Shown: positions 46,062 through 55,398, counted from the stretch's first letter. The stretch is DNA of 64,000 bases from Gemmatimonas sp. (GCA_011390935.1 JAABRL010000004.1:62001-126000); one strand, 5' to 3'. The notes: generated by a model from the letters alone, not told the origin. Numbers and translations are program-made.

Positions 46062-46526
46062 ATGCCCACCGCTGCCGAACGTCAGGCCGTCGCGTTTCTC
46101 GCCACCGTCGCGCTGCTTGGCGGCGGCGTGCGGCTGTTGCAGGCGGTCACGTTCGAGCGCGCGCTGGCTGCCGCGGAGGCACCGGCGGCCGAAGACGCCA
46201 TCTCGGCCCAGCTCGAGGCCGTGGACAGCGCCCGTCGGACCAAGGCCAGCAGCCGCACGCGTACCGCGTCCGCGGCGCTCGCCGCACCGATCGATCCGGA
46301 CGTCGCGACGGAACAGGAACTCGACCAGCTGCCGCGCGTGGGGCCCGCGCTGGCGCGGCGCATTGTCGCGAATCGGGACTCGTTCGGGCCCTTCGGATCG
46401 CTGGAGGAGCTGCAACGCGTCCGAGGGATCGGCCCCGCTCTTGCGGCCGGATTGGCCCCGCACGTGACGTTTTCCAGCGGGTTCCGTCCATTACACGGCG
46501 AGTCCAGACAGCGCCGCGCTCCCTGA
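46062..46526 (+). CDS. comEA: ComEA-like helix-hairpin-helix protein
   Basis: A 154-residue protein with an N-terminal membrane anchor (AVAFLATVALLGGGVRLLQAV), a flexible Ala/Ser/Arg linker, and a tandem helix-hairpin-helix DNA-binding domain: LDQLPRVGPALARRIVANR and ELQRVRGIGPALAAGLAPHV. This is the ComEA layout, in which the protein binds incoming double-stranded DNA in the periplasm during natural transformation. It sits directly upstream of pilB-pilT-pilC, which could supply the DNA-pulling pilus. Other HhH proteins share the domain, but anchor plus context favour ComEA. Confidence 0.82.
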   Translation: MPTAAERQAVAFLATVALLGGGVRLLQAVTFERALAAAEAPAAEDAISAQLEAVDSARRTKASSRTRTASAALAAPIDPDVATEQELDQLPRVGPALARRIVANRDSFGPFGSLEELQRVRGIGPALAAGLAPHVTFSSGFRPLHGESRQRRAP

Positions 46527-46596
46527 TCGTCTCCGAGAGCGCGTCGCCGCTGGCGTCCTTTCGACTGTCACTTTTCCGTCCTGCCCGCTCCAGCCC

Positions 46597-48432
46597 ATGG
46601 CCGCACCTGCCGTCCAGAAACCGGTGATCGCCGCCGACCGACTTGGGGAGCTCCTCGTTCGCGAGGGGCTGCTCACGAATGAGCAACTCTCCAAAGTGCT
46701 GCAGGAGCAGGTCGCCAATGGGACGCGCCTTGGCCTGACGGTGGTCAAGATGGGCCTCGTGCCCGAGACCACGGTCGTGAAGCTGCTCGCACGCCAGCAT
46801 CGCATGCCGGCCGTGGACCTCTCCCGTTTCGAGGTCGATCCGCGGCTGCTCAAGCTGATTCCGGCCGATGTCGCGTCGCGCCATACGGTGCTGCCGCTCA
46901 AGCGCGATGGACGGCAGCTCACGGTCGCGATCGCCGATCCGACGAACCTGGGCGTGGTGGACGATCTCAAGTTCATCACCCGCTACGATATCGTGCCGGT
47001 GCTGGCGGGCGAGTACTCAATGCGCGCCGCCATCGAGAAGCACTACGAAGGCAGCGAAATCCAGATGCAGTCGCTGCTGCAGGACATCACGGGCGACGAC
47101 GATGTCGAGCTGCTCGAGTCGCAGGAGCAGGAGGCCGATGTCAGCGTACTGGCCGCCGCCGTGGAAGAGGCGCCAGTCGTCAAGCTCATCAACGCCATCC
47201 TCATCGATGCCGTGCAGAAGGGGGCCTCCGACATTCACTTCGAGTCGTTCGAGCACGAGCTGCGCGTGCGCTACCGCATTGACGGAGCGCTGCAGGAGAT
47301 CATGAAGCCGCCCCTCAAGATGAAGGCGGCCCTCATCTCCCGCTTCAAGATCATGTCGTCGCTCAACATCGCCGAGCGACGTGTGCCGCAGGACGGGCGC
47401 ATCAAGCTGAAGGTGGGCAAGAAGGTCATCGACTTCCGCGTGAGCACGCTGCCCACGCTGTTCGGTGAGAAAGTCGTGTTGCGAATTCTCGACAAGGGCA
47501 ACCTCACACTCGACCTCGAAACGTTCGGCATCGAGCCGCGTGCCGAAGAAGAGTTCATGGAAGCGATCTCGAACCCGTACGGCATGGTGCTCGTCACCGG
47601 GCCCACCGGATCGGGCAAGACGACCACCTTGTACTCGGCGCTGTCGAAGATCAACACGATCGACACGAACATCATGACGGCCGAGGACCCCGTCGAATAC
47701 AATCTGTTCGGCATCAATCAGGTGCAGGTGCGGACGGAAATCGGCATGTCCTTCGCGGCCGCGCTGAAAGCGTTCCTGCGTCAGGACCCCAATATCATCA
47801 TGCTCGGTGAAATCCGTGACCTCGAGACCGGCGCCATCGCCGTGAAGGCCGCGCTCACGGGGCATCTGGTGATGAGCACGCTGCACACCAACTCGGCCCC
47901 CGAGACGCTCACGCGACTGCTGGACATGGGGCTCGAACCGTTCAACGTGGCCTCCGCGCTCAACGTGATTCTGGCGCAGCGCCTCGTGCGCCGCATCTGC
48001 TCCAAGTGCAAGATCAAGTACGAGCCCGAGGACGCCGAGCTGGCCGGTGCCAAGGTCACGCGCGACAGCACCATGCGCGACCTGCGCTTCACGCCGCGCG
48101 CACTGTCCGACGCCAAGCTGAAGGCCTCGAAGGAGGCGGCACCGTTCCTCGAGAACCTCTCGCTCGACACGCGCGTGGGTGACCTGCCGTTCTTCAAGGG
48201 CCACGGCTGCGATGCCTGCAACGGCAGCGGGCTGCGCGGCCGTCAGGGTCTGTACGAAGTGATGTTCATGACCAACCACCTCAAGAAGCTCGTGGTGCAG
48301 AACGCCGACTCGCAGGTGCTTCGCGATGAAGCCATCAACGAGGGGATGCTCACGCTGCGCATGGACGGCTGGCTCAAGGTCCTCAAGGGGCTCACCACGA
48401 TGGACCAGGTCATTCGCGAAACCAGTGCCTGA
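46597..48432 (+). CDS. pilB: type IV pilus assembly ATPase PilB (GspE family)
   Basis: A 611-residue hexameric motor that powers pilus extension. The N-terminal GspE_N domain (RLGELLVREGLLTNEQL to about residue 150) is followed by the ATPase core: Walker A TGPTGSGKTTTLYSAL, the Asp box ITAEDPVEY-type 'MTAEDPVEYNLFGI', Walker B NIIMLGEIRDLET, and the His box LVMSTLHTNSA. A four-cysteine zinc motif (CSKC and CDAC) is present, with an unusually long spacer of about 70 residues between the pairs. pilT and pilC follow on the same strand. Confidence 0.96.
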   Translation: MAAPAVQKPVIAADRLGELLVREGLLTNEQLSKVLQEQVANGTRLGLTVVKMGLVPETTVVKLLARQHRMPAVDLSRFEVDPRLLKLIPADVASRHTVLPLKRDGRQLTVAIADPTNLGVVDDLKFITRYDIVPVLAGEYSMRAAIEKHYEGSEIQMQSLLQDITGDDDVELLESQEQEADVSVLAAAVEEAPVVKLINAILIDAVQKGASDIHFESFEHELRVRYRIDGALQEIMKPPLKMKAALISRFKIMSSLNIAERRVPQDGRIKLKVGKKVIDFRVSTLPTLFGEKVVLRILDKGNLTLDLETFGIEPRAEEEFMEAISNPYGMVLVTGPTGSGKTTTLYSALSKINTIDTNIMTAEDPVEYNLFGINQVQVRTEIGMSFAAALKAFLRQDPNIIMLGEIRDLETGAIAVKAALTGHLVMSTLHTNSAPETLTRLLDMGLEPFNVASALNVILAQRLVRRICSKCKIKYEPEDAELAGAKVTRDSTMRDLRFTPRALSDAKLKASKEAAPFLENLSLDTRVGDLPFFKGHGCDACNGSGLRGRQGLYEVMFMTNHLKKLVVQNADSQVLRDEAINEGMLTLRMDGWLKVLKGLTTMDQVIRETSA

Positions 48433-48588
48433 TGTTCGCGACGCGCCCGCGTGACGCCTCGGCGTCACGCAGGCGGTCGCACCTGTCACACCGACTGCCG
48501 AAACGGTCCTCGCGCCGTTTCCCCATCTGCGGCAGCTCGTCCTTGCCTCGTATCCCTGCGAGGGTCCCCTCGCCGTTCCCAGACGCAC

Positions 48589-49752
48589 ATGACTGCAACT
48601 TCGACTGCCCCCGCGGTATCGCTCCGGACCCTGCTCGACGAAATGATCGAGCGTGACGCATCCGACCTGCACATCACGGCCGGGGATCGTCCGAAACTGC
48701 GTATCGATGGCGACATCGTGAATGCGTCGAGCGAGCACGTGCTCCAGCCGCGCGACACGCTGCAGCTGGCCTATTCCGTGCTTACGGAGAACCAGAAGAA
48801 GCGCTTCGAAATGGAGGACGAGCTCGACTTCTCGTTCGGCATTCAGAACCTGTCACGCTTTCGTGGCAACGTGTTCCGGCAGCGCGGCTGTGTGAGCATG
48901 GTGATTCGTCAGATCCCGTTCCAGATCAAGACGTTCGACGAGCTGCAGCTGCCGGGCGTGATCGCCGGCATGGCGGACAAGCCGCGCGGCATGGTGCTGG
49001 TCACCGGCCCGACGGGCTCGGGCAAGTCGACCACGCTGGCGGCCATGATCGACAAGATCAATACGGAGCGGCGCGGCCACATCATCACCGTCGAAGATCC
49101 CATCGAGTTCATTCATCGGCATCGCTCGTGCATCATCAATCAGCGCGAGGTTGGTGCCGATACGAAGAGTTTCGCCACGGCGCTCAAGTACGCGCTGCGT
49201 GAAGACCCCGACGTGATCCTCATTGGCGAAATGCGCGACCTGGAGACCATCCAGGCCGCGCTCACCATCGCCGAAACCGGTCACCTCGTGTTCGCCACGC
49301 TGCACACCAACAGTGCGGCCGAGGCGATCAACCGCATCATCGACGTGTTCCCCAGCCATCAGCAGAGCCAGGTGCGCGCTCAGCTCGCCTTCGTGCTCGA
49401 GGGGATCGTGACGCAGACGCTGCTGCCCAAGATGTCGGGGCGCGGTCGCGCGATGGCCGCCGAGATTCTGGTGGTCACGCCGGCCATCCGCGCGCTCATT
49501 CGCGACGACAAGGTGCACCAGATCTACTCGCTCATGCAGTCGGGCAAGAAGTTCGGCATGCAGACGCTCAACGACTCGCTGTATCAACTGTATGTGTCGC
49601 GGCAGGTGAGCGCCGATGAGTGCGTGCGCGCGTCGAGCGATCCGAACGAGTTCCTCCGCATGATCGGCAAGTCGCCGACCGATGATCTTTCCCCGGCGCC
49701 GGCCCGTCCGGCGGTCGGGGCCGCCATGGCCGGCGCAGCCGGTCGCCGCTGA
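48589..49752 (+). CDS. pilT: type IV pilus retraction ATPase PilT
   Basis: A 387-residue retraction motor. ATG 48589 (MTATSTAPAVSLRTLLDEM) is preferred; the track ORF starts 138 nt earlier in non-homologous sequence. Motifs are Walker A TGPTGSGKSTTLAAM, ITVEDPIEFIHRHR, Walker B VILIGEMRDLETI, LVFATLHTNSAAEAINR, and the PilT-specific AIRALIRDDKVHQIYS (the AIRNLIRE-type retraction motif). It lies 156 nt after pilB, a gap with no other gene, and 20 nt before pilC. Confidence 0.97.
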   Translation: MTATSTAPAVSLRTLLDEMIERDASDLHITAGDRPKLRIDGDIVNASSEHVLQPRDTLQLAYSVLTENQKKRFEMEDELDFSFGIQNLSRFRGNVFRQRGCVSMVIRQIPFQIKTFDELQLPGVIAGMADKPRGMVLVTGPTGSGKSTTLAAMIDKINTERRGHIITVEDPIEFIHRHRSCIINQREVGADTKSFATALKYALREDPDVILIGEMRDLETIQAALTIAETGHLVFATLHTNSAAEAINRIIDVFPSHQQSQVRAQLAFVLEGIVTQTLLPKMSGRGRAMAAEILVVTPAIRALIRDDKVHQIYSLMQSGKKFGMQTLNDSLYQLYVSRQVSADECVRASSDPNEFLRMIGKSPTDDLSPAPARPAVGAAMAGAAGRR

Positions 49753-49772
49753 CCTTTTCCAGGTAGTCTCGT

Positions 49773-50963
49773 ATGCCAACGTTCTCATACACGGCGCGCA
49801 CCAGTGGTGGTGAGCTCAAGCAGTCCACCATCGATGCCTCCTCACGCGATGAGGCCGTCAATCAGCTGCGTCGTCAGCGGCTGACGATCGTGAAGGTGGA
49901 CGAGAACCGGCCCACGAAGGCGCGCGGCAGCATCGGCATGCGCGACATCGTGATCTTCACGCGCCAGTTCTCCACCATGATCAACGCCGGTCTGCCGCTG
50001 GTGCAGGCGCTCGACATCCTCGCGAAGCAGAGCGAGAACAAGGCGTTGGCGCAGACGGTTCGTGAGGTCGTGTTCGAGGTGGAGAGCGGGCATACGGTGG
50101 CCGACGCCATGCGCAAGCATCCCAAGGCGTTCAGCGACCTGTACACGAACATGGTAGACGCCGGCGAAAAGGGCGGTATCCTGGACACCATTCTGGGCCG
50201 CCTCGCGGTGTTCCTCGAAAAGAACGACGCCCTGGTGCGCAAGGTGAAGGGCGCGATGATCTACCCCGCCGTCATCATGGGCGTGGCCGTCATCGCCATC
50301 GTGGTGCTGCTCTGGAAGGTGATTCCCGTGTTCCAGAACATGTTCGCCAGTGTGAGCATGGAGCTGCCGGCACCCACCAAGTTCGTGATCGGCATGTCGT
50401 CGTTCCTGAACAACTACTGGTGGGCCCTCATCGCCGGCGCGGTGGGCGCGGTGTTCGGCATCAAGCAGGCGTACGCCACCTCGGGTGGTCGCCTCATGAT
50501 CGACAAGTTCATGCTCAGGGTGCCGGTGCTGGGCGACGTGCTGCGCAAGTCGGCCGTGTCGCGCTTCACGCGCACGCTCGGCACGCTGATCTCGTCGGGC
50601 GTGAGCATTCTCGACGGCCTCGAGATCACGGCCAAGACGTCGGGCAACCGCGTGATTCAGGACGCGATCATGGAATCGCGCGCCAGCATCGCGGGTGGTG
50701 AGAGCATCTCCGCGCCACTGCAGAAGTCGCAGGTGTTCCCGCCCATGGTGATCAGCATGATCTCGGTGGGTGAACAGACCGGCGGCCTGGACGAGATGCT
50801 CACCAAGATCGCCGACTTCTACGATGACGAAGTGGACGCGGCCGTGAGCGGCCTGCTCAGCCTCCTGGAGCCGATCATGATCGTCTTCCTCGGCGTGGTG
50901 GTTGGCGGCATGATCGTGGCCATGTACCTGCCGATCTTCGACATGGTGAACGCGGTGCAGTAA
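49773..50963 (+). CDS. pilC: type IV pilus inner-membrane platform protein PilC
   Basis: A 396-residue protein with two T2SSF domains (about residues 65-190 and 265-390) and three membrane helices. Family motifs are FTRQFSTMINAGLPLVQALD, SRFTRTLGTLISSGVSILD and PPMVISMISVGEQTGGLDEML. It couples the PilB and PilT motors to pilin assembly. It is the last gene of the pil group here; no pilin or secretin gene is in the window. A strong terminator follows. Confidence 0.97.
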   Translation: MPTFSYTARTSGGELKQSTIDASSRDEAVNQLRRQRLTIVKVDENRPTKARGSIGMRDIVIFTRQFSTMINAGLPLVQALDILAKQSENKALAQTVREVVFEVESGHTVADAMRKHPKAFSDLYTNMVDAGEKGGILDTILGRLAVFLEKNDALVRKVKGAMIYPAVIMGVAVIAIVVLLWKVIPVFQNMFASVSMELPAPTKFVIGMSSFLNNYWWALIAGAVGAVFGIKQAYATSGGRLMIDKFMLRVPVLGDVLRKSAVSRFTRTLGTLISSGVSILDGLEITAKTSGNRVIQDAIMESRASIAGGESISAPLQKSQVFPPMVISMISVGEQTGGLDEMLTKIADFYDDEVDAAVSGLLSLLEPIMIVFLGVVVGGMIVAMYLPIFDMVNAVQ

Positions 50964-51043
50964 GGGGGGACTGGAGTTGTTGGGCATCTCCCCTGCTGCC
51001 TGGCAACTGACGTGCCGTCGCCGTCGTCGAACGGAACAGTGAG

Positions 51044-51073
51044 AAGGCCCCGGATCTCTCCGGGGCCTTTTCG
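51044..51073 (+). terminator. Rho-independent terminator after pilC
   Basis: A 10-bp perfect stem (aaggccccgg / ccggggcctt) with a 6-nt loop (atctct), followed by a T-rich end (ttcgttt). It lies 80 nt after the pilC stop. Confidence 0.88.
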
Positions 51074-51255
51074 TTTGGGCGCGGTCGACCCGACGGACCT
51101 CCGTTGCGGTCGGCGTCGGCCGTACGCGCTTGCCCGCCGGTTCCCGTATGGCGCGGACAATCGCGCCCGGGTTGGAGTACTCCGCGCTGGACGTGCATGA
51201 GCCGCGACCGGGCCGCCAACGCTCACTCGCTTACCCACGAGCTTGCCCACTAGCT

Positions 51256-52074
51256 TACCGCTGGAGCGACGATGGGAAGTGGTTCGAGGATCGCGGTCGC
51301 GTTGGTGGTGGTCCCGCCGAGTTTCGCTGGCCGGCGAGCGTGCTGGTGCACCGTGGCGGATTGTTCGTCTACGATCCGCAGAACTCGCTTGCACTGCGCT
51401 TCGATCTCGCCTCGGACACCGACACTGCCTATGCGAACACATCGCGCCTCACCGGCGATCCGATGCTGGTGCGACTGTTCGACAACACAGACGGTCCGCT
51501 GCTGATCGACGTGATTCGCGAAACCCGTCAGCGCACGTTCACACGGGTGACCGGCTTCGACAGCCTGCACGCACCCACTCCCGTCAGCCGACCGAGCGAC
51601 GTGAAGCCGTGTTCGCTCGGCGATGTGCTACGCATCTTTCCGTCGCCGTTCTCCCCGATACCGCTCACGGCACCCGTGGGCGACGGCGTGGTGCAGAGCG
51701 CCGCCGACGGTCGCTATCGACTGCTGTGGCACGACGCGCAGGGACAGCTGCGTCGCATCACAGCGCGTGCTGCCGCACGTACGCCAGTTACCGACGACGC
51801 GTTTCTGGCCGCCAACGCCGACTGGCAGCGCTTCAGTCATTCCATGCGCTCACCCGGCTGCGAGGGCGAGATCGTGCGCTATGCGGAAAAACCGAGCATT
51901 CGCGCGCGGCTCCCCGATCCCGACGGGAGACTGTGCGTGGAGCAGGAGCGCCCCGACGGCGTGTTCTACGAGGTCTGGTCCGGCGATTCGCTCGTGGCGC
52001 AGCTGCCCGCACCGGCGCGCGTGGCGACGCTTCCGTCCGCCATGCTCGGCGATCGACTGGCGGTCATTGGGGAG
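51256..52074 (+). pseudogene. remnant of a 6-bladed beta-propeller protein gene
   Basis: The translated frame reads like the middle of the secreted 6-bladed beta-propeller proteins common in this group: GRVGGGPAEFRWPASVLVHR (G-x-G-E-G-P-G-E-F motif), GLFVYDPQNSLALRFDL, and near the end PSAMLGDRLAVIGE. The N-terminus with its signal peptide and first blades is missing: upstream lies non-homologous sequence. The C-terminal blade is lost exactly where the facing gene ends. The annotated 418-residue ORF continues only as antisense of that gene. A start codon that makes sense is absent, so I call it a decayed fragment with both ends lost. Confidence 0.65.
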
Positions 52075-52077
52075 CTC

Positions 52078-53295
52078 CTACCGCTGCACCATCTGCACCG
52101 CCCGCGCCAGCTTCTGCAACAACGGTCGAATCTCTCGCTCGTGCTCGTGCACCTCCTTCACGATCGCGCGCGCGTCCGCCTCGCTCACATGTTCGCCGCG
52201 CGTGCGCAGCGCATCCACCAGCTTGCGGGCGTCGGTCTCCACCCGAATGCCCTTGAGGGCATCGGGCGTCCCAGCGATCGTCACGGTGACCAGCAGCTCG
52301 ATCGCCGTACGGAACGACAGGTACCGCCCCGGCTTCTGGCTCAGCACACAGCCCAAGATCTCGCCGGCCAACTGCGACTTGCGTAGCGGCTTCATTGCGA
52401 CCGCGTCGGAATCGTAGTTGAGCAGATCGGACGGTCGAAAGAGCAGCGCCTCCACGATCACCCGCCACAGCGTCGGCGTGCGATGCTTGAGCACGGAGCG
52501 CACCTCGAGCGCGACCGACAACAGGTTGAGCACGGCGTGCACCAGCGCCTGGTTGTCCACGTACACCTTGAGCAGGCTCACGCCCTTGAACACGAGCTTC
52601 CCCGGCCCGATCATGGACGCCAGGCCCATGAGCACGGCCGCTTCATGCTCGGCGAGCAGCACCATGCCGCGGGCGCCCTTCGCGGCCTCGATATAGCCTG
52701 AGAAGCGCACCGTCTCCCGGAAACCGGTGCGTGTCTGTGCGAAGAACGCGTTGCGACGCGGTCCTTCAAGCTGCAGGTACACCACGGCCTGCGCCATGAC
52801 TTCGTAAATCAGCCGCACATCGTCACGGCCGAGTGACCACTGTTGCCCCGCGAGAACCGGCTCGTTCGCGCTGTTCGCGTCAACGCCCCACTGGTTGCGT
52901 GTGCCGAACTGAATGAGGTGGTACTCGTTGGGCGGAACTTCGCGTGGTTCGTGCGGAGAGCCGCGCTGCTCGGGGGGCAGTTCACCCGTCACCGGAGGTG
53001 CGGCGGGCGCCGTGGGCACCACAACGGGAGATGGCGTGGTTGGCAGTGACGAGGCCAACGCGTCGCGCAACTTGCCGCGCGTGATGTCGCCCACGATCCC
53101 ATCGGAGGTGACACGGGCGCGCGTCTGGAACCCGCGCACCGCCTCGGCGGTCAGGGGCCCGAACGAGCCATCCGCCGCGAGTCGTGGCATCGATGGCGTG
53201 CGCCACGCCGCTGGCAGCGCGTTCAATTGGGTCTGGAGTTCCGTCACCGCCGAACCGCGAGAGCCTCGGCGGAGCAGGGGCAGGGTGGTAGCCAT
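52078..53295 (-). CDS. leaderless peptidoglycan-binding-domain protein with unknown C-terminal domain
   Basis: A 405-residue protein from ATG 53295 (MATTLPLLRRGSRGSAV). Residues ~5-80 form a PG_binding_1 domain (SAVTELQTQLNALP, 'DGSFGPLTAEAVRGFQTRA', SDGIVGDITRGKL). A Pro/Thr/Val linker (residues ~85-125) leads to an unrecognised helical domain of ~280 residues with hydrophobic stretches (MVLLAEHEAAVLMGLASMIG; LVHAVLNLLSVALEV) and a charged C-terminus. There is no signal peptide or lipobox, which is odd for a wall-binding protein. It may be a cargo of a contractile or other injection system, or use a non-classical route. It lies between a broken propeller gene and a divergent peptidase. Confidence 0.75.
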   Translation of the reverse strand: MATTLPLLRRGSRGSAVTELQTQLNALPAAWRTPSMPRLAADGSFGPLTAEAVRGFQTRARVTSDGIVGDITRGKLRDALASSLPTTPSPVVVPTAPAAPPVTGELPPEQRGSPHEPREVPPNEYHLIQFGTRNQWGVDANSANEPVLAGQQWSLGRDDVRLIYEVMAQAVVYLQLEGPRRNAFFAQTRTGFRETVRFSGYIEAAKGARGMVLLAEHEAAVLMGLASMIGPGKLVFKGVSLLKVYVDNQALVHAVLNLLSVALEVRSVLKHRTPTLWRVIVEALLFRPSDLLNYDSDAVAMKPLRKSQLAGEILGCVLSQKPGRYLSFRTAIELLVTVTIAGTPDALKGIRVETDARKLVDALRTRGEHVSEADARAIVKEVHEHEREIRPLLQKLARAVQMVQR

Positions 53296-53501
53296 GAGGA
53301 TGCCGGTGAAAGCGTGAGAACGGTAGCCGCAGCACGGAGCGACCTGCAGGGACAGGCGGGCAAACCGCCCTCGCTCCGCCATCGACGTGCTGCGCGTGGA
53401 CTCGAATCACGCCTTGCCTCCTCAACGAGCGGCCCCCTATCGTGCGTTCTTCGGCGGACGTTGCGTGTACCGCCCTCTCTACCTCCCTCCCGGCTCCCCG
53501 A

Positions 53502-54857
53502 ATGGCTCCTCGCTTGCTTCTGCCGGCCCTGCTCGCCCTGGCCGCTCCCCTTGCGGCGCAGCAGCCCGCTCCGCTCCCGTCGCAGGAATCCCCCGCCATC
53601 CACGATCTCGTCGCGGCCGCCTCGCCCGCGCGCATCGAGGCCGACATTCGTACGCTCGTGGGCTTTGGCACGCGCCACACGCTCTCCGACACGCTGTCCG
53701 CCACGCGCGGCATCGGCGCCGCGCGACGGTGGATCTTCGCCGAGTTCCAGCGCATCTCGCAGGCCTGCGGCGGCTGCCTCGAGGTGCGCTATGTCTCCGA
53801 GGTGAAGAAAGCCGAGCCCACCGGGCGCATTCCGGTGGACGTGGAGATCGTGAATGTGGTGGCCGTGTTGCGCGGCCGAGTGGAGCCCGATCGCTACGTG
53901 CTGCTGGCCGGCGACATCGATTCGCGCGTGACCAACGTACTGAACGCGAAGGACAGCTCTCCCGGCGCGAATGACAACGCCAGCGGCATCGCGGCGCTGC
54001 TCGAAGCGGCGCGGCTGCTCAGCAAGCACACGCCGAATGCGAGCATTGCCTTTGCCGCGCTTTCGGCGGAAGAGCAGGGGCTCTTCGGTGGCGAGATCCT
54101 CGCGCGCCACGCGAAAGCCAACAACTGGCGCATCGATGCAATCATCAACAACGACATGGTCGGCAACATCGCCGGCATCGATGGCGTGATCGAAAACACC
54201 AAGGCGCGCGTGTTCGCGCCCGGGTTGCCGGCCGACACGCCGGCGTCGGAGCTGCGTCGCATTCTCACCAATGGGGGTGAACTCGACACGCCCTCGCGGC
54301 AGCTCGCGCGCTACATCGATCACACCGCCGATCGCTACTTCCCGAATCTCGACGTGGAAATTATCTACCGTCTCGATCGGTATGGACGCGGCGGTCACCA
54401 CACGCCGTTCTTCAACGCGGGTTTCCCCTCTGCGGTGCGGCTCATGGAGTCGCACGAGGACTACAACAAGCAGCATCAGGACATTCGCGTCGAAAACGGC
54501 ATCGCGTATGGCGACGTGATCGAGGGCGTGAACTTCCCCTATGCGGCGAGCATCTCGGCGCTCGATGCGGCCACGCTGCTGTCGCTCGCGTGGGCCCCGG
54601 CCGCGCCGGACTCGGTGCAGATTCGCGGTGCCGTGCGTCCGTCGCCGACCTTCCGCTGGAAGCGTTCCCCGTCGCCCGACGTGCTCGGCTATCGCATCTA
54701 CTGGCGCAAGCCGAGTGAGGTGAACTGGACGCAGAGTCGCTTCGTAGGTGATGTGACGGAGTACACGCTGCCGAATGTGATCATCGACAACTACTTTTTT
54801 GGCGTGGCGGCGGTGGGGCGGAACGGACAGGAGAGTCTGGTCGCGTTCCCGCGCTGA
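53502..54857 (+). CDS. secreted M28 family metallopeptidase with C-terminal Fn3-like domain
   Basis: A 451-residue protein from ATG 53502, with a signal peptide MAPRLLLPALLALAAPLAAQ. The M28 zinc site is mostly readable: Asp in GANDNASG, Glu-Glu in LSAEEQGLFGG, Asp in NNDMVGN, and His in GRGGHHTPFFNAGF. The first ligand, usually His in a G-H-x-D-S motif, is Asp here (LAGDIDSRVTN). A C-terminal fibronectin-type-III-like domain (about residues 375-450, SPSPDVLGYRIYWRKPSE) follows. It would act as an extracytoplasmic aminopeptidase if the altered site still binds two metals. Confidence 0.88.
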   Translation: MAPRLLLPALLALAAPLAAQQPAPLPSQESPAIHDLVAAASPARIEADIRTLVGFGTRHTLSDTLSATRGIGAARRWIFAEFQRISQACGGCLEVRYVSEVKKAEPTGRIPVDVEIVNVVAVLRGRVEPDRYVLLAGDIDSRVTNVLNAKDSSPGANDNASGIAALLEAARLLSKHTPNASIAFAALSAEEQGLFGGEILARHAKANNWRIDAIINNDMVGNIAGIDGVIENTKARVFAPGLPADTPASELRRILTNGGELDTPSRQLARYIDHTADRYFPNLDVEIIYRLDRYGRGGHHTPFFNAGFPSAVRLMESHEDYNKQHQDIRVENGIAYGDVIEGVNFPYAASISALDAATLLSLAWAPAAPDSVQIRGAVRPSPTFRWKRSPSPDVLGYRIYWRKPSEVNWTQSRFVGDVTEYTLPNVIIDNYFFGVAAVGRNGQESLVAFPR

Positions 54858-54867
54858 CGTGCATGGT

Positions 54868-55398
54868 ATGCGCAGGGTGCGTGTTGCCGTCATCGCGTGC
54901 GTCGTGTCCCTCGGCTGTGATTTGCGCGACACGACCGCACACGCCGACGGTACACGACCGAGCGAAGCGCGTGACATCGGGGCGGTGCAGACCGCGGCGC
55001 TCACCGAGCTGTTTACCGTGCGTGAGCAAGCGACTGCGCTGCTGCTCTGGCGCGATTCGTTGCACACGGGACCCGTGTTCGACTCGCTCGGGCTCAGAGC
55101 CGCCCTCGATATCGCGACGCCAGCGTCACTTGTCGTCTCTCGTGTATCGCTCGCCGAGCTGGAGGCTCTGTTTGCGCAGCACCCCGATGGGTGGGCGGCG
55201 GTGTATGCCACGTATCCCGGCATTCCGGGGCTGGTGGAGGTCGGGCCGGTCACATTCGCCCCGGACGCACGCTCGGCGCAGATTGTCGTGGGTCGATCGT
55301 GCGGGGAGAACTGTCGCATGGCGTGGCGGATCACGCTCGACCGAGAAGACAGCCTCGAGTGGCGCGTGCGCGACGTTGGCGCGGTCGCCACGCGCTGA
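54868..55398 (+). CDS. small lipoprotein of unknown function
   Basis: A 176-residue protein from ATG 54868 with a lipoprotein signal (VAVIACVVSLGC-DLRD); 10 nt separate it from the peptidase stop, so the two may be co-transcribed. The mature part alternates helices (ALTELFTVREQATALLLWRD) with a C-terminal beta-strand pair holding a Cys pair (RSCGENCRMAWRITLDRE) and ending in a VRDVGAVATR strand. I do not recognise the domain. It may be an accessory or inhibitor of the neighbouring peptidase, by position only. Confidence 0.7.
   Translation: MRRVRVAVIACVVSLGCDLRDTTAHADGTRPSEARDIGAVQTAALTELFTVREQATALLLWRDSLHTGPVFDSLGLRAALDIATPASLVVSRVSLAELEALFAQHPDGWAAVYATYPGIPGLVEVGPVTFAPDARSAQIVVGRSCGENCRMAWRITLDREDSLEWRVRDVGAVATR

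Noticed and set aside
52075-52386. C-terminal part of the 418-residue propeller ORF as real coding sequence
   Set aside because: It is antisense to the end of the peptidoglycan-binding protein gene and has no propeller pattern.
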